DNA from: Syntrophorhabdus sp. | GTDB lineage: Bacteria; Desulfobacterota; Syntrophorhabdia; Syntrophorhabdales; Syntrophorhabdaceae | NCBI GenBank assembly: GCA_012719415.1 | Contig: JAAYAK010000313.1 | Coordinates: forward strand, 1-44,786 | Direction of reading: 5' to 3' | Length of the DNA: 44,786 nt | Part shown: in pieces, positions 44,684 to 44,786 of the stretch | How the letters are laid out: every line of letters starts with the position of its first letter | How positions within the stretch are numbered: the first letter of the stretch is position 1 | The notes under the pieces: model-generated | The model's input: only the letters and a program-made list of their open reading frames with translations | Told to the model about the DNA's origin: nothing | Database searches by the model: none | Translations under genes and position numbers: made by a program

Positions 44684-44786
44684 ATGGATCAGTACGAGTA
44701 CATCAGGACGGCGCACCGGGTCTACGGGAAGAGCATCCGGCAGATACAGAAGGAGACGGGCCATTCCCGGGTAACTATAAGGAAGG
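44684..44786 (+). CDS. istA: IstA-type transposase of an IS21-family element (partial, 3' end outside window)
   Basis: The first 34 codons read MDQYEYIRTAHRVYGKSIRQ then IQKETGHSRVTIRK, the N-terminal HTH of IS21 IstA transposases. The start follows GGAGGGAAAGGG. The gene leaves the window at its right edge. The terminal motifs just upstream support the assignment. Confidence 0.88.
   Translation, partial: MDQYEYIRTAHRVYGKSIRQIQKETGHSRVTIRK

Overview
The window looks like a chromosome segment from a GC-rich anaerobic, probably syntrophic bacterium of the former Deltaproteobacteria (Syntrophorhabdus/Syntrophus-like). This rests on gene content only: a TRAP carboxylate transporter, an acyl-CoA ligase, an acyl-CoA dehydrogenase, EtfAB, and a very large heterodisulfide-reductase-type (Hdr) redox operon with MvhD and FrhB/FdhB-like subunits, as in syntrophic acid or aromatic degraders. 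I see no rRNA, tRNA or CRISPR.

Layout. (1) 1-10184, minus strand: type VI secretion genes tssJ-K-L-M-A, then tssB-C-hcp, with hcp cut by the window edge. A sigma70-type promoter (10366-10394) precedes tssJ. (2) 10546-13445, plus: a PAS histidine kinase and an NtrC-type sigma54 activator, preceded by a perfectly spaced -24/-12 promoter. (3) 13684-16743: a TRAP transporter operon (dctP, dctQ, dctM). (4) 16961-20010: acyl-CoA ligase and acyl-CoA dehydrogenase. (5) 20191-31930: an eleven-kilobase, tightly overlapping operon: HdrD-like protein, EtfB, EtfA, an HdrA-GltD fusion, HdrA, MvhD, FdhB-like, HdrC, HdrB and a third HdrA-like protein. (6) 32153-40608: a glycerate kinase and an ADP-ribosylglycohydrolase (ARH), with a second, decayed copy of the pair (gck 3' fragment plus intact ARH). 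Three different toxin-antitoxin modules lie in or beside the gaps (AbiE-like, TacAT-like, MqsR-like/Panacea), among MITE-like palindromic repeats. (7) 40920-42226: a LuxR-type HTH-only gene and a divergent LuxR solo. (8) 42608-44786: an AT-rich restriction-modification pair and the start of an IS21-family element.

How it fits together. Regions 2-5 read as one regulon. Four sigma54 promoters with exact -24/-12 spacing precede the regulator pair, the transporter, the CoA ligase/dehydrogenase and the Etf-Hdr operon. The last three each also carry an upstream 17-bp palindrome of the form TGT-N11-ACA at enhancer distance. The simplest reading is that the kinase/activator pair senses a carboxylic acid and switches on its uptake, CoA activation, oxidation and the disposal of its electrons through EtfAB and a multi-HdrA flavin/iron-sulfur assembly. 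Function and regulon assignments are inferences from sequence reading; no database searches were possible.
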